Assembly: GCF_021735925.1 (NCBI RefSeq)
Contig: NZ_WMEA01000001.1
Span: 3,440,001-3,504,000, forward strand
DNA length: 64,000 nucleotides
Direction: 5' to 3'
Origin: Loktanella sp. M215
GTDB taxonomy: Bacteria; Pseudomonadota; Alphaproteobacteria; Rhodobacterales; Rhodobacteraceae
The position numbers and the translations under genes are program-made. The notes under the pieces were generated by a model, which was not told the origin of the DNA, ran no database searches, and was given only the letters and a program-made list of their open reading frames with translations. Below are positions 18,724 through 28,278 of the stretch, piece after piece (the stretch's first letter is position 1; each line of letters opens with the position of its first letter).

Positions 18724-20123
18724 CATGTGACCAGACGCTGCACCCATGTCGCCAAACGCCTGACCCGGTCGGTATAGGGCGGAAACAACAGCGGCATCAC
18801 CAGAAAGCGGTTCCGCAACACGGGCCGCATGTGACTGAAGGCTTTGAACCCCGCATGCCCGTGCGCCGCCCCCATGCCGGAGGTGCCGACGCCGCCGAAC
18901 GGCAGGCCCGCGTGGATGAAGGGCATCACCGTCAGGTTCACGCCAACGCTGCCAGATGTCGTGGTCCGCATGACCCGGTCCGCCAGCACCGGTCCCCCGA
19001 AGACGTATAGCGCCAGTGGATGCGGTGCGGCGTTGATCCGCGCCAGCACCTGATCAAGGTCGTCATAAGGGATCAACGGCAGGATAGGACCAAAGATCTC
19101 GGTCCCGCTGATCGTCATCTCTGCGGTCGTCCCGGTCACCAGAACCGGTGCCAGCTTGCCTGCGGCGGCTTGCCCCGTGCCGCCCCCCAGAAGCGTCGCA
19201 CCAGCCGACTGCGCGTCCTGCAGCAGACCGGTCAGACGGTCCAGATTGCGCTGATCGACGATCCGCGCCAGCGCGGGCGAGGCGACAGGATCGCTGCCGT
19301 ACATCGCCGTGATCCGGTCCTGCAAAGCGCGCACCAGCGCGTCGCGCTTGCTGTCGTGCACAAAGACGTGGTCCGGCGCGACGCAGGTCTGCCCCGCGTT
19401 CATGAACCGCCCCCAGGCGATCCATTTTGCCGCCCGGCCCACGTCCGCGTCCGGCCCCACGATCACCGGCGACTTGCCCCCCAGTTCCAGCGTGACCGAC
19501 GCCAGCGTCTGTGCCGCCGCCGCCATGACGATCCGCCCCACCGCCGGGCTGCCGGTAAAGAAGATATGGTCGAACGGCAGCGCCAGCAATGCGGTCGCGA
19601 CATCCGCCCCACCCTGAACCACACTGACCAGATCGGGGGCAAAGGTCTGTGCGACAATCTCCGCCACCAGGGCAGAGGTTGCGGGCGTCATCTCCGACGG
19701 CTTGACGATCGCCGCACAGCCCGCCGCAAGGGCAGACACCAGCGGCCCCATGGCAAGCTGGAACGGGAAATTCCAAGGCGCGATGATCATCGCGACGCCG
19801 CGGGCCTGCGGGACGACACGCGCCGATGTGCCGATCATCAACAGGCGCGGCATGACGCGCCGCGGCCGCATCCAGCGGCGCAGATGACGGCGGCTGTGGC
19901 TGATCTCCTGCAGGACAGGCAGGATTTCCGTCAGCCGGACTTCGACCTCGTGCTTGCCGAAATCCGCAGCCAGGGCGGCGACGATGTCATCCTGCCGCGC
20001 AAGGATGGCGCGCCGCAGATCGTCCAGCGCCGCGCGTCGCGCCGCCAGACCCTGCGTCACACGCCGCTGGGCGACCCGCGCCTGCTGCGCGGCAAAGACG
20101 TCCTCAATCCGGCCATCCATCAC
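18723..20123 (-). CDS. Aldehyde dehydrogenase (class 3 / coniferyl aldehyde type)
   Basis: A 466-residue NAD(P)-dependent aldehyde dehydrogenase, shorter than the usual 490-500 residues as expected for the class 3/CalB-like branch. The cofactor region IIAPWNFPFQLAMGPL, the glutamate in LELGGKSPV and the catalytic cysteine in NAGQTCVAPDHV are present, and the C-terminus (RNRFLVMPLLFPPYTDR) matches the membrane-near tail of fatty or coniferyl aldehyde dehydrogenases. Substrate not determinable. It follows a 54-residue membrane-protein gene by 45 bp on the same strand. Confidence 0.88.
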   Translation of the reverse strand: MMDGRIEDVFAAQQARVAQRRVTQGLAARRAALDDLRRAILARQDDIVAALAADFGKHEVEVRLTEILPVLQEISHSRRHLRRWMRPRRVMPRLLMIGTSARVVPQARGVAMIIAPWNFPFQLAMGPLVSALAAGCAAIVKPSEMTPATSALVAEIVAQTFAPDLVSVVQGGADVATALLALPFDHIFFTGSPAVGRIVMAAAAQTLASVTLELGGKSPVIVGPDADVGRAAKWIAWGRFMNAGQTCVAPDHVFVHDSKRDALVRALQDRITAMYGSDPVASPALARIVDQRNLDRLTGLLQDAQSAGATLLGGGTGQAAAGKLAPVLVTGTTAEMTISGTEIFGPILPLIPYDDLDQVLARINAAPHPLALYVFGGPVLADRVMRTTTSGSVGVNLTVMPFIHAGLPFGGVGTSGMGAAHGHAGFKAFSHMRPVLRNRFLVMPLLFPPYTDRVRRLATWVQRLVT

Positions 20124-20168
20124 AGGCCCGGCCCCTGCAAGGGGCGGAGTGCTACCGCTTGGGCAGGC

Positions 20169-20333
20169 TCAGCGCAGAGGCTGCGGTCCGGGTCCATCCT
20201 TGGCCAGCGACGATTTGGGTGCATTGGGGTCTTTCCGCTTTTTCTCGGTCACAGCCTTGCTATAGAGGGAAAAGACCAGTGCGGCGAGAAGTGTGAACAT
20301 CGCCAGCAGCGGCAACAGAAAATTGAAATCCAT
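20169..20333 (-). CDS. Small single-span membrane protein
   Basis: A 54-residue ORF starting MDFNFLLPLLAMFTLLAALVF, giving one membrane helix (residues about 5-25), then a positively charged, proline-rich tail (VTEKKRKDPNAPKSS). ATG 20333 has CGGAG upstream. The clean helix-plus-tail design supports a real gene. It lies just upstream of the aldehyde dehydrogenase gene on the same strand and could be cotranscribed with it. I do not recognise the family. Confidence 0.55.
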   Translation of the reverse strand: MDFNFLLPLLAMFTLLAALVFSLYSKAVTEKKRKDPNAPKSSLAKDGPGPQPLR

Positions 20334-20386
20334 GACAGGTCTCCGAAGGAATAAGGGGGCGTGGTGTGGCACGGCGTTTGGACCCA

Positions 20387-21313
20387 ATGCAGAACTCAAC
20401 CACAAGTTCCCCAGCCCCCACCGCCGGCAACTGGGCGTCGATCGGCGTCCTGGGGCTGATCTGGGGCGGCACCTTCATGGTGGTCGCCGTCGCCCTGCGC
20501 GGCTACGGCCCGCTGACGGTCGCCTGCGCGCGCACCACGCTGGGCGCACTGGCCCTTCTGGGCCTGCGCGCCGCACTCCAGCGGCCCTGGCCAGCCCTGA
20601 CGCCGCGCCTTCTGAAATACCTCGCGCTGATCGGCGTGCTGAACACCGCCCTGCCCTTCGCCCTGCTGTCATGGGGCCAGCAATACGTCCCCTCGGCCTT
20701 CGCGGGCATCTCGATGGCGGCGCTACCGCTCTTTGTGCTGCCCCTCGCCCATGTCTTCAGTGACGAGGCGCTCTCCACCCGCCGCCTGATCGGCGTCATC
20801 GTGGGCTTCACCGGCGCGCTGGTGCTGATCGGCCCCGGCGTCCTGCACATCGGATCGGGGTGGGAACCGCTGGGGCAGCTCGCCTGCCTCGCCGCCGCCG
20901 TGTCCTACGCCATCGCCAGCATCATGACCCGCCGCTGCCCGCCGATCGACCCGATCGTGCTCGCGGCCTTGACGCTCGCGGTGGGCAGCGCCGTGCTGAT
21001 CCCGGCGATGCTGCTGGTCGAAGGCATCCCCGGCCGCGCCGCCCCCTTGCAGATGGGCGCCATCGTCTTCCTCGGCCTCTTCCCCACCGCCCTCGCCGCC
21101 CTTCTGCGCGTCACGGTGATCCGCTCGGCGGGATCGGTCTTCATGACGCTGGTGAATTATCAGGTGCCGCTCTGGTCGGTCCTCTGCGGTGCGCTGATCC
21201 TGTCAGAGACTCTGCCCCTGCGCTTCTTCGCGGCCCTCGCCCTGATCCTCTGCGGCCTCGCGATCAGCCAATGGGCCAGCCTGACGCGCCTCTGGTCCCG
21301 CGCCCCCGCCTGA
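20387..21313 (+). CDS. EamA/DMT family transporter
   Basis: A 308-residue inner-membrane protein with ten hydrophobic segments forming two EamA repeats; the first begins GVLGLIWGGTFMVVAVAL and the second near LACLAAAVSYAIASIMTRR. Members export amino acids, metabolites or drugs; the substrate is unknown. ATG 20387 is used here; a GTG at 20366 preceded by AAGGGGG would add seven residues and cannot be excluded. It is convergent with glmM, with copy 2 of the 42-nt repeat between. Confidence 0.87.
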   Translation: MQNSTTSSPAPTAGNWASIGVLGLIWGGTFMVVAVALRGYGPLTVACARTTLGALALLGLRAALQRPWPALTPRLLKYLALIGVLNTALPFALLSWGQQYVPSAFAGISMAALPLFVLPLAHVFSDEALSTRRLIGVIVGFTGALVLIGPGVLHIGSGWEPLGQLACLAAAVSYAIASIMTRRCPPIDPIVLAALTLAVGSAVLIPAMLLVEGIPGRAAPLQMGAIVFLGLFPTALAALLRVTVIRSAGSVFMTLVNYQVPLWSVLCGALILSETLPLRFFAALALILCGLAISQWASLTRLWSRAPA

Positions 21314-21326
21314 GGGGCCGCCCCCC

Positions 21327-21368
21327 TTCTTCTGGTCAAAAATACTTCGGGGTTTGGGGCAGCGCCCC
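21327..21368. repeat. 42-nt repeat at a convergent gene junction (copy 2)
   Basis: Same element as at 9642-9683 (38 of 42 identical), ending in the GGGGC-AGC-GCCCC hairpin. Read on the minus strand, the hairpin is followed after some 12 bases by GTATTTTTGACC, so it can serve as terminator for glmM; read rightward it closes the EamA gene. Confidence 0.75.
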
Positions 21369-21387
21369 AAGGCCTCAGGCGCCGCCC

Positions 21388-22728
21388 TCACGCCGCGCGC
21401 GCGACCGCCGCCACGATCTCGTCCACCACCTGCACCAGCAGGTCCGGATCCTCGCATTCCGCCATGACCCGCACCAGCGGCTCCGTCCCCGACTTGCGGA
21501 TCAGCAGACGCCCCTGTCCCGCCAGCCGCGCCTCTGCGTCGCGGATCACCCCCTGCACCGCCGCAGCCGCCAGCGGATCGGTCCCCGCCGCGTAACGCAC
21601 GTTCTTCAGCAGTTGCGGCACTGTCTCGAAACTTTGCGTCAGCGCACTGGCTGGCTGGCCCGTCTCGATCATCGCCGCCAGGAAATGCAGGCCCGCCAGC
21701 AGCCCGTCGCCGGTAGTCGCGTAATCGGTCATCACGATATGGCCCGACTGCTCGCCACCCAGATTGTGCCCGCCCGCGCGCATCGCGGTCACGACATGGC
21801 GGTCACCGACGGCGGTGCGTTCCAGCGACAGGCCCTGCGCCTGCAGGAACCGCTCCAGCCCAAGATTGGACATGACCGTGGCCACCAGCGTGCCGTTCGC
21901 CAGTGTACCCGCCCGCGCCCAGCGGGCGGCCATCAGCGCCATGATCTGGTCGCCGTCCGCCACGCGCCCGGTCTCGTCCAGAATCATCACCCGGTCCGCG
22001 TCGCCGTCCAGACAGATGCCCACGTCCGCGCCATGTTCCAAAATTGTCCGCGCGGCGAGTGCTGTATCCGTGGACCCGCAGCCTGCGTTGATGTTGAACC
22101 CGTCCGGTGCGGTGCCGATGCCGATCACCGTGGCGCCCAGTTCCCACAGCACCTCCGGGGCCACCCGGTGTGCGGCGCCATGGGCGCAGTCGATCACGAC
22201 CTTCAGACCGTCCAGACGCATCCCGTGCGGGAAAGACGCCTTGAGCCGCTCCGCATAGCGGAACCGCCCGTCGTCGATGCGCTTGGCACGCCCGATATTG
22301 CCGGCCTGCACCGGCTCCACGCCATCCGACACCAGACGCGTGATCTCGTCCTCGGCGTCATCCGACAGCTTGAACCCGTCGGGGCCAAAGAACTTGATGC
22401 CGTTGTCATGGTGCGGGTTGTGACTGGCCGAGATCATGATGCCCACGTCCGCCCGCATGGACGTCGTCAGCATCCCCACCGCCGGCGTCGGCACAGGCCC
22501 CAGCAGCAGCACGTTCATGCCGGTGCTGGTCAGGCCCGCCGTCAAGGCACTCTCGAACATGTAGCCCGACAGCCGCGTGTCCTTGCCGATCACGACGCGA
22601 TGGCCGTTCGACCCGTCGTTGCGGAAATAGCGCCCGGCGGCAGCCCCGATCCGCAGGGCCATGTCGGCGGTCATCGGATAGATGTTGGCGGTGCCCCTGA
22701 TCCCGTCGGTTCCGAAAATCCTGTCCAT
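21388..22728 (-). CDS. glmM: Phosphoglucosamine mutase
   Basis: Converts glucosamine-6-phosphate to glucosamine-1-phosphate for UDP-GlcNAc, peptidoglycan and lipopolysaccharide synthesis. The 446-residue protein starts [13 protein letters not shown], has the phosphoserine loop [15 protein letters not shown] (S102), the metal loop DGDADR, and the C-terminal phosphate-binding [12 protein letters not shown]. It follows folP by six bases in a folB-folP-glmM unit, an order known in alphaproteobacteria. Confidence 0.95.
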   Translation of the reverse strand: MDRIFGTDGIRGTANIYPMTADMALRIGAAAGRYFRNDGSNGHRVVIGKDTRLSGYMFESALTAGLTSTGMNVLLLGPVPTPAVGMLTTSMRADVGIMISASHNPHHDNGIKFFGPDGFKLSDDAEDEITRLVSDGVEPVQAGNIGRAKRIDDGRFRYAERLKASFPHGMRLDGLKVVIDCAHGAAHRVAPEVLWELGATVIGIGTAPDGFNINAGCGSTDTALAARTILEHGADVGICLDGDADRVMILDETGRVADGDQIMALMAARWARAGTLANGTLVATVMSNLGLERFLQAQGLSLERTAVGDRHVVTAMRAGGHNLGGEQSGHIVMTDYATTGDGLLAGLHFLAAMIETGQPASALTQSFETVPQLLKNVRYAAGTDPLAAAAVQGVIRDAEARLAGQGRLLIRKSGTEPLVRVMAECEDPDLLVQVVDEIVAAVARAA

Positions 22729-22734
22729 CGCGCC

Positions 22735-23739
22735 TTACCTTCCGTTCATCGCCAGCGCCATCGCACAGGCGGCTTTCGTATCGCTGGTATCGTGGACGCG
22801 GTGGATTTGCACCCCCTGCGCGATCCCCACCAGCGTGACCGCCAGCGACCCCGCCACCCGGTCCGCCGCGACCGCCCGGTCGGTGATCGTGCCGATGAAC
22901 CGCTTGCGCGAGGCGCCGAGCAGCACCGGGCAGCCAAGGCTGTGAAACAGCGACAGCCGGCGCAGCAGCGCCAGATTGTGATCCAGCGTCTTGCCGAAGC
23001 CGATTCCGGGATCGACCACGATCCTGTCCAAGGCGATTCCCGCAGCGACGGCCGCTGCGATCCGGCTTTGCAGATGATCGTAGACATCCAGCAGAACGTC
23101 GTCATAACGCGGGTCCTGCTGCATCGTCGCAGGATCGCCAACGCTGTGCATCAGGCAGACGGGCTGCCCGCTGTCCGCCACGACCTGCGCCATGCCCGCG
23201 TCCCAGCGCAGGGCCGAGACATCGTTGATCAGCGTCGCCCCCGCAGCCACCGCCGCCTCCGCCACCGCCGCCTTGCGCGTATCGATGGAAATCGCCACGT
23301 CGCTTTGCGTCCGCAGGGCCGCGATGATCGGGGCCGTGCGGGCGACCTCCTCTGCGTCAGGCACGGTCTCGGCACCGGGCCGGGTGCTTTCGCCACCCAC
23401 GTCGATGATGTCTGCACCCTGCGCCTGCATCGCCAGCGCCTGCGCAATGGCAGCCGCAGGGCTGTCGAACTGTCCCCCGTCAGAAAAACTGTCCGGCGTC
23501 ACGTTCAGGATGCCCATGAGCCGTGGCCGCAGCATGTCGAGGCCCGCAATCGCAGGCCGCCGCGCCGTCAGCGCCAAAGCCGCGTCGTCCGGCAGATCGG
23601 TCGCGGCGATGACGCGGGACGCCGCACCGCGCGCCAGAACCTCCACACGGTCGAACCAGCACCAGCCGCCCGCGAGGGTCAGCGCCTCCGCGGTGCGCGC
23701 GGGATCGGTCTGCAAAATGGGCCGATAATACAGGGTCAT
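22735..23739 (-). CDS. folP: Dihydropteroate synthase
   Basis: Joins pterin pyrophosphate and p-aminobenzoate, the sulfonamide target step of folate synthesis. The 334-residue protein has about 65 extra N-terminal residues, then the core MGILNVTPDSFSDGGQF, VGGESTRPGAE and VDPGIGFGKTLDHNL motifs. ATG 23739 overlaps the folB stop as ATGA, so translation is coupled. Complete and of usual length for alphaproteobacteria. Confidence 0.94.
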   Translation of the reverse strand: MTLYYRPILQTDPARTAEALTLAGGWCWFDRVEVLARGAASRVIAATDLPDDAALALTARRPAIAGLDMLRPRLMGILNVTPDSFSDGGQFDSPAAAIAQALAMQAQGADIIDVGGESTRPGAETVPDAEEVARTAPIIAALRTQSDVAISIDTRKAAVAEAAVAAGATLINDVSALRWDAGMAQVVADSGQPVCLMHSVGDPATMQQDPRYDDVLLDVYDHLQSRIAAAVAAGIALDRIVVDPGIGFGKTLDHNLALLRRLSLFHSLGCPVLLGASRKRFIGTITDRAVAADRVAGSLAVTLVGIAQGVQIHRVHDTSDTKAACAMALAMNGR

Positions 23740-24656
23740 GCCAGATCGACAGCACTGACCGGCAGGGCGCGGGTCGGCACCTGAGTCTCGGGGGCTGCGG
23801 CCCCGATCACCAGCAGCTCTGCGGCCTCGACCTGCGCTGCGAACCACGCGACCAGCGCCACGGACTCTGCCGGGCCCGCCGCAGGGCCATCGACCGCGTC
23901 CAGCACGATCTTGGACGGCGCCCAGATGCAGGTCTGGCCGTTCTTCATCGCCCAGTCCAGTTCGGTCCGGCTGCCGACCACGATCAGGCGCGGATCGCGC
24001 GCCGCCAGCACCCAGGCGTTCTGCTCGATCGCCAGCAGGTCGATCCGGCGCTGCGCCAGCGCATGACCCGCACGCGGTGCGGCCGTCGCCGCAGGCCCGA
24101 CGCAGACGATCAGCGGCGCGGACATCGCAATCGCCTGATCCAGCCAGCCGGTCAGCCGGTCGGATTCCAGCGCCGCAGCCGACAAGAACAGCACCCGCGG
24201 ATGCGGTGCCGCCGTATGGTCCTGCCCCGCGGGCTTGTGGCCGTCGCGGGCGCGCACGATCTCGACGCCAAGCGAGAACGGACCCCTGTCCAGCTTCTCG
24301 ATCCGCACGAAGACGCGTTCGGCCTGCGGTTCTGCAAGGATGCGTTCGGCCACGCGGGCGGCGAGGGTTTCCAGCAGGTTGATGCGTTCGGCGCGCAACT
24401 CCGCGCCGATCGCCTCGGTCACGCGGTCATAGGACAGGATGCGGTCCACATCGTCGTCGATGGGGCCGGTCTGCGGCAGCACCTCGACTACGACGTTGAA
24501 GCGGACCCGCTGCAGATGGCCGCGTTCCTGTTGAAAGGCACCGATCTCGACCTCGACGACATAGTCGCGCAGGGAAATCCGGTCGTAAGGCAGATCACCA
24601 ATGGCCGCCGCCCGCTCTGACGGATGCGCAAAGGCCAGTCGAATGTCGTCGGTCAT
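23736..24656 (-). CDS. folB: Dihydroneopterin aldolase with C-terminal extension
   Basis: Makes 6-hydroxymethyl-dihydropterin in folate synthesis. Residues about 25-130 are a normal FolB domain (DRISLRDYVVEVEIGAFQQE, RILSYDRVTEAI, NLLETLAARVAERIL, VFVRIEKLDRG). Residues about 145-306 form a second domain of alternating strands and helices (RVLFLSAAALESDRLTG, APLIVCVGPAA, DPRLIVVGSRTELDWA) that standard 120-residue FolB proteins lack. Relatives of about 300 residues occur in Rhodobacteraceae, but I do not recognise the added domain. It overlaps folP by four bases. Confidence 0.88.
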   Translation of the reverse strand: MTDDIRLAFAHPSERAAAIGDLPYDRISLRDYVVEVEIGAFQQERGHLQRVRFNVVVEVLPQTGPIDDDVDRILSYDRVTEAIGAELRAERINLLETLAARVAERILAEPQAERVFVRIEKLDRGPFSLGVEIVRARDGHKPAGQDHTAAPHPRVLFLSAAALESDRLTGWLDQAIAMSAPLIVCVGPAATAAPRAGHALAQRRIDLLAIEQNAWVLAARDPRLIVVGSRTELDWAMKNGQTCIWAPSKIVLDAVDGPAAGPAESVALVAWFAAQVEAAELLVIGAAAPETQVPTRALPVSAVDLA

Positions 24657-24788
24657 GGATGAACCCCGGCGGTCAGAAGCGTGCCGCAGGCATAGCGACA
24701 GGCCCAGATGGCCGCAAGCCAGCTAAATGGATCACACCGGCGGCAGGGACGTCTCGCGACCCGGGCGCTGGCCGCCCTATCGGCGTAC

Positions 24789-25463
24789 TTAATTCGAGGC
24801 GCTGCGCGTCGGCTGGCGATAGAAGTAATGCGCGCCGATGGTGGCCGTCTTGGGGAAACGGCTGGCCCAAGAGGGATGCACGGCCTTGGTGTGGTAATGC
24901 GTGGCGCCCTGCGTCAGGCGGCGCGGCACGCCGTCCATCAGCAGCTTGGCGACCTTGCCGACGCGGGCAAAGGCGGTCTTGTTGCCGATGGCGTCAGAGT
25001 TGTTGTCGCAGGTCCAGCTGAACTGGCAAGCGAACTTCTTGCCAGACCCCTGATGCACGACACCGCAGACCGTATTGGGATAGGCCGCACTGTCGACGCG
25101 GTTCATGATGACCTCGCCCACGGCAAAGATGCCCTGCACGCCCTCGCCCCGCGCCTCGAAGTACAGCGCGTCCGCAAGACACTCCCACTCGCTGTTGCCC
25201 TTGGGGGCCGTCATGGTGGACAGATAGGCGTCCGTCATCACCGCGTCGCCGCCGGTCGGGGTCGCCGTGCGGCGCGCACTGTCCGGGACCGCGGTCAGCG
25301 CGGACAGACGGTTATCGGGAACAATGGCCAGCGCCTGACGTTCCTGACCCAGAACCGCACCAAGCCGGGCTGCGAGTACCTCCTCTGCCGTGGCCGTCTG
25401 GGCGCAGGTCAGAACGGCGAATGTCATGCAGGCGGTCAGCGTACGGCGCAGGGCAATGGTCAT
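24789..25463 (-). CDS. Cell-wall hydrolase, SleB-like
   Basis: A 224-residue secreted protein with a signal peptide (residues 1-26, ending ATAEE) and a C-terminal SleB/CwlJ-type hydrolase domain starting WECLADALYFEARGEGVQGIFAVGEVIMNRVD, which holds the catalytic glutamate, and ending GATHYHTKAVHPSWA...HYFYR. It probably cleaves peptidoglycan in the periplasm. It lies upstream of folB on the same strand with 130 bp between and is probably a separate unit. Confidence 0.88.
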   Translation of the reverse strand: MTIALRRTLTACMTFAVLTCAQTATAEEVLAARLGAVLGQERQALAIVPDNRLSALTAVPDSARRTATPTGGDAVMTDAYLSTMTAPKGNSEWECLADALYFEARGEGVQGIFAVGEVIMNRVDSAAYPNTVCGVVHQGSGKKFACQFSWTCDNNSDAIGNKTAFARVGKVAKLLMDGVPRRLTQGATHYHTKAVHPSWASRFPKTATIGAHYFYRQPTRSASN

Positions 25464-25607
25464 CGGACGGGTCTCTCGTTCCGCACGGTCAGCCCCGTGC
25501 AGGCAGCGTCCTCCTAACGAAAGTTGGCCGGCAGGTCCACCTGGCGGACTGGCCGAATCCCGCCACGTGAAATCCGCGGCCCGATTCGCCCGATTCGCAG
25601 CTTGTTT

Positions 25608-28190
25608 CTAGTGCGATGGCGCGGGTGAGCGCTGCGCGTCCACCCCTGTCAACCGTTCTTCCAAAGCGAGCTGAGCGGCGGAAAGCCGCGCAAGGGGCAC
25701 CCGGAACGGCGAGCAGGACACGTAGTTGAACCCCTGCGCCCGGCAGAATCCGATGGCCGCCCGCGTGCCGCCATGCTCGCCGCAGATCGAAACGACGACG
25801 TCGGGACGCCCCGCCCGGCCCCGTGCGGCCCCGATGGCCAGCAGCTCGCCCACGCCTTCAAGGTCAAGGGTGTGGAACGGATCCTCCTGATAGACCCCCT
25901 GCTGAACGTAGGTCGACATGAACCGGCCCGCGTCGTCGCGCGACAAGCCATAGGTCATCTGGGTCAGGTCGTTCGTGCCGAAGGACAGGAACGACGCGTA
26001 TTTGACGATGTCCTGCGCCCGCAGCGCGGCGCGCGGGGTTTCTACCATCACCCCCAGCTTGAAGGCAAAGGTGACACCCATCTCGCTTTGCACCGCACTC
26101 GCCACCGCATCGACACGGGCCTTGATCAGTTCGACTTCGCGCATCGCGCTGATCAACGGGATCATGATTTCGGGCTGCACGCGCAGCCCCTGCCGTGTGA
26201 CCTCCGCCACCGCCTCGAAAATCGCGCGGGCCTGCATTTCATAGATCTCGGGAATCGCGATCCCCTGCCGCACGCCGCGCATGCCCAGCATCGGGTTGTA
26301 TTCGCTCAGCGCCTGCACCCGGTCCGTCACCGCCGCAAGCGGCATCGCCAGCTGCTCTGCCAGATCGCGCTGGCCCGCCTTGTCGTAAGGCAGGAACTCG
26401 TGCAGCGGCATGTCGAACAGACGGATGCAGACGGGACGGCCGTCCATGATGCTGAACAGCGCCGCGAAATCGTCGCGCTGCATCGGCAGCAAACGGTCCA
26501 GCACGGCGCGCCGGTCGTCGGCGGTCTCGGCAAAGATCATCTCTCGCATGACGCCCAGACGGTCGCCTTCAAAGAACATGTGCTCTGTCCGGCACAAACC
26601 GATGCCTTCGGCGGCAAAGTTGCTGGCGGTCTGCGCATCCGCCGGCGTGTCGGCGTTGGCCCGCACGCCGATGTCGCGAAAATCGTCGGCCCAGGACAGC
26701 AGTGTCTGGAACGACGCGTCCAGCGTCGCCTCCAGCATCTGCGGGCTGCCCGCCAGCACGGTGCCAGAGGTGCCGTCCACGGTAATCGTCTCGCCCACCG
26801 CGAACCGGCGCCCGCCGGGGGCCACGATCTGGCCGCGCTTGCGGTCGATGGTCAGGTCAGAGGCGCCCACGACGCAAGGCACGCCAAGACCCCGACCGAT
26901 GACGGCGGCGTGGCTGGTGATGCCGCCGCGCATGGTCAGCACGGCCTGCGCCGCATGCATGCCGCGGATATCCTCCGGCGTCGTCTCGCGGCGGACCAGC
27001 ACGCAGGCCTCGCCACGCGCGGCACTCGCCTGCGCCTCGGCCGCCGTCAGCACGATCCGGCCCGTCGCGGCGCCGGGACTGGCGGCAATGCCGCGCACGA
27101 TGACGTCGCGGACCGCCTCGGGATCGACCTGACGGTGCAGCATTTCCGACAGCGCGTTGGACGGCACGCGCATCACGGCCTCTTCACGCGGGATGATCCC
27201 GTCGCTGGCAAGGTCCACGGCGATCTGCACCTGCGCACGGCTCGACCGCTGCACACGCACCGCATCAAGGATGTGCAACACGCCGTCTTCCAGCGTGAAT
27301 TCGATCTGCATCTCCTCGCGCAGGCGGCTGCGCGCGGTCCAGCCATAGGCCAGCAATTGCGCGAAGACATCGGGGCATATGTCCTCCAAGGCCTTTCCGC
27401 GCTTGTCGCTGGTCAGATAGATCGCGCCCGCCTTGTCGTTCAGCGCATCGCGCCCCTGACTCTGGCTCAGGTACCGGCCCACGACCTGCGGCTGGCCGGT
27501 CACGGCGTTGACGTATTGAATGACGCCGGACCCGCTCTCTCCGTCACCGACGCCCAAGGCCATCGCCTGCACGACAAGGCCAAGGCCCGCATCCACGGGC
27601 GCACCCTTCGCCTCGCGCAGCAACCGGGCAGAGGTGCCGTCCCACGCCCGCGCCATCGACCGCAACACTTCGCACAGTTGCACGCCGACGTCCTGCGGGA
27701 ACGGCTCGTCCGCCTCCACCTCGAAGGTATCGAGGGCGGCATTCAGGGCGTGGGCGCCGGTCAGGTTCGGAAAGTCGAAGGCGTCGGGGTCAAGGCGCGC
27801 GACATGCACGGCGTAGGACTGCACGAATCGCAGGTACAGTGCGGTCGCCGCCGGCTCGCCCACGCGTTTCATCAGGCGGCGGTAGGTCACGGCGTTCATG
27901 CCGATATTCAGGATCGCCCCCGGCCCGCCCCAGTCGGGGTCCTGCGACGACGGGCGCACGGACAGCAGGGGCATCTCGCCGAACGGGTCCAACAAGGTCT
28001 CGACCGGCGGCAACTGGCCCTTGGCACAGCGCAGTACGGCGGGGAATGACAGGGCCAGCGTGGTGGGCACCGGCATGTCCAGCCGGATCAGGCGTTGCAG
28101 GCATTTCGCCCGCCCGCCGTGCATCGACGGCGACATCTGCGCCGTGGGCGTGATCAAGGTCACATCGGGGTAGATCGACTTTTGCTGCAC
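25608..28190 (-). CDS. PEP-utilising enzyme, pyruvate phosphate dikinase-like
   Basis: An 860-residue protein related to pyruvate, phosphate dikinase. Residues about 20-350 form a nucleotide-binding domain that is divergent and shorter than in true PPDK; the swivelling domain carries the phospho-histidine (MRGGITSHAAVIGRG), and the C-terminal PEP/pyruvate barrel has GIGLCRTEHMFF, the LSFGTNDLTQ segment and the catalytic cysteine in SICGEHGG. The start is GTG at 28190. It follows glyS leftward, an order common in this group. Whether it makes PEP or has another role is uncertain because of the N-terminal divergence. Confidence 0.8.
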   Translation of the reverse strand: MQQKSIYPDVTLITPTAQMSPSMHGGRAKCLQRLIRLDMPVPTTLALSFPAVLRCAKGQLPPVETLLDPFGEMPLLSVRPSSQDPDWGGPGAILNIGMNAVTYRRLMKRVGEPAATALYLRFVQSYAVHVARLDPDAFDFPNLTGAHALNAALDTFEVEADEPFPQDVGVQLCEVLRSMARAWDGTSARLLREAKGAPVDAGLGLVVQAMALGVGDGESGSGVIQYVNAVTGQPQVVGRYLSQSQGRDALNDKAGAIYLTSDKRGKALEDICPDVFAQLLAYGWTARSRLREEMQIEFTLEDGVLHILDAVRVQRSSRAQVQIAVDLASDGIIPREEAVMRVPSNALSEMLHRQVDPEAVRDVIVRGIAASPGAATGRIVLTAAEAQASAARGEACVLVRRETTPEDIRGMHAAQAVLTMRGGITSHAAVIGRGLGVPCVVGASDLTIDRKRGQIVAPGGRRFAVGETITVDGTSGTVLAGSPQMLEATLDASFQTLLSWADDFRDIGVRANADTPADAQTASNFAAEGIGLCRTEHMFFEGDRLGVMREMIFAETADDRRAVLDRLLPMQRDDFAALFSIMDGRPVCIRLFDMPLHEFLPYDKAGQRDLAEQLAMPLAAVTDRVQALSEYNPMLGMRGVRQGIAIPEIYEMQARAIFEAVAEVTRQGLRVQPEIMIPLISAMREVELIKARVDAVASAVQSEMGVTFAFKLGVMVETPRAALRAQDIVKYASFLSFGTNDLTQMTYGLSRDDAGRFMSTYVQQGVYQEDPFHTLDLEGVGELLAIGAARGRAGRPDVVVSICGEHGGTRAAIGFCRAQGFNYVSCSPFRVPLARLSAAQLALEERLTGVDAQRSPAPSH

Positions 28191-28278
28191 TGCGGCATTC
28201 CCTTGTTCACCTGCAGCATAGGATGTGGGACAGGCGCGTGTAAAGGAAAGGTGACAGTCTTAGCCTTTAGTCGCAGTG

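Noticed and set aside
20860..23784. A 974-codon open frame on the plus strand
   Set aside because: It lies opposite glmM and folP and is dominated by Arg, His and Pro, as expected for the antisense of GC-rich genes. No domain is visible.
25773..28049. A 758-codon open frame opposite the PEP-utilising enzyme gene
   Set aside because: Same antisense composition; the minus-strand gene has complete catalytic motifs.
25608..28190. Calling this gene a true pyruvate, phosphate dikinase (ppdK)
   Set aside because: The phospho-histidine and cysteine sites are present, but the nucleotide-binding domain is divergent and short, so I kept the broader name.
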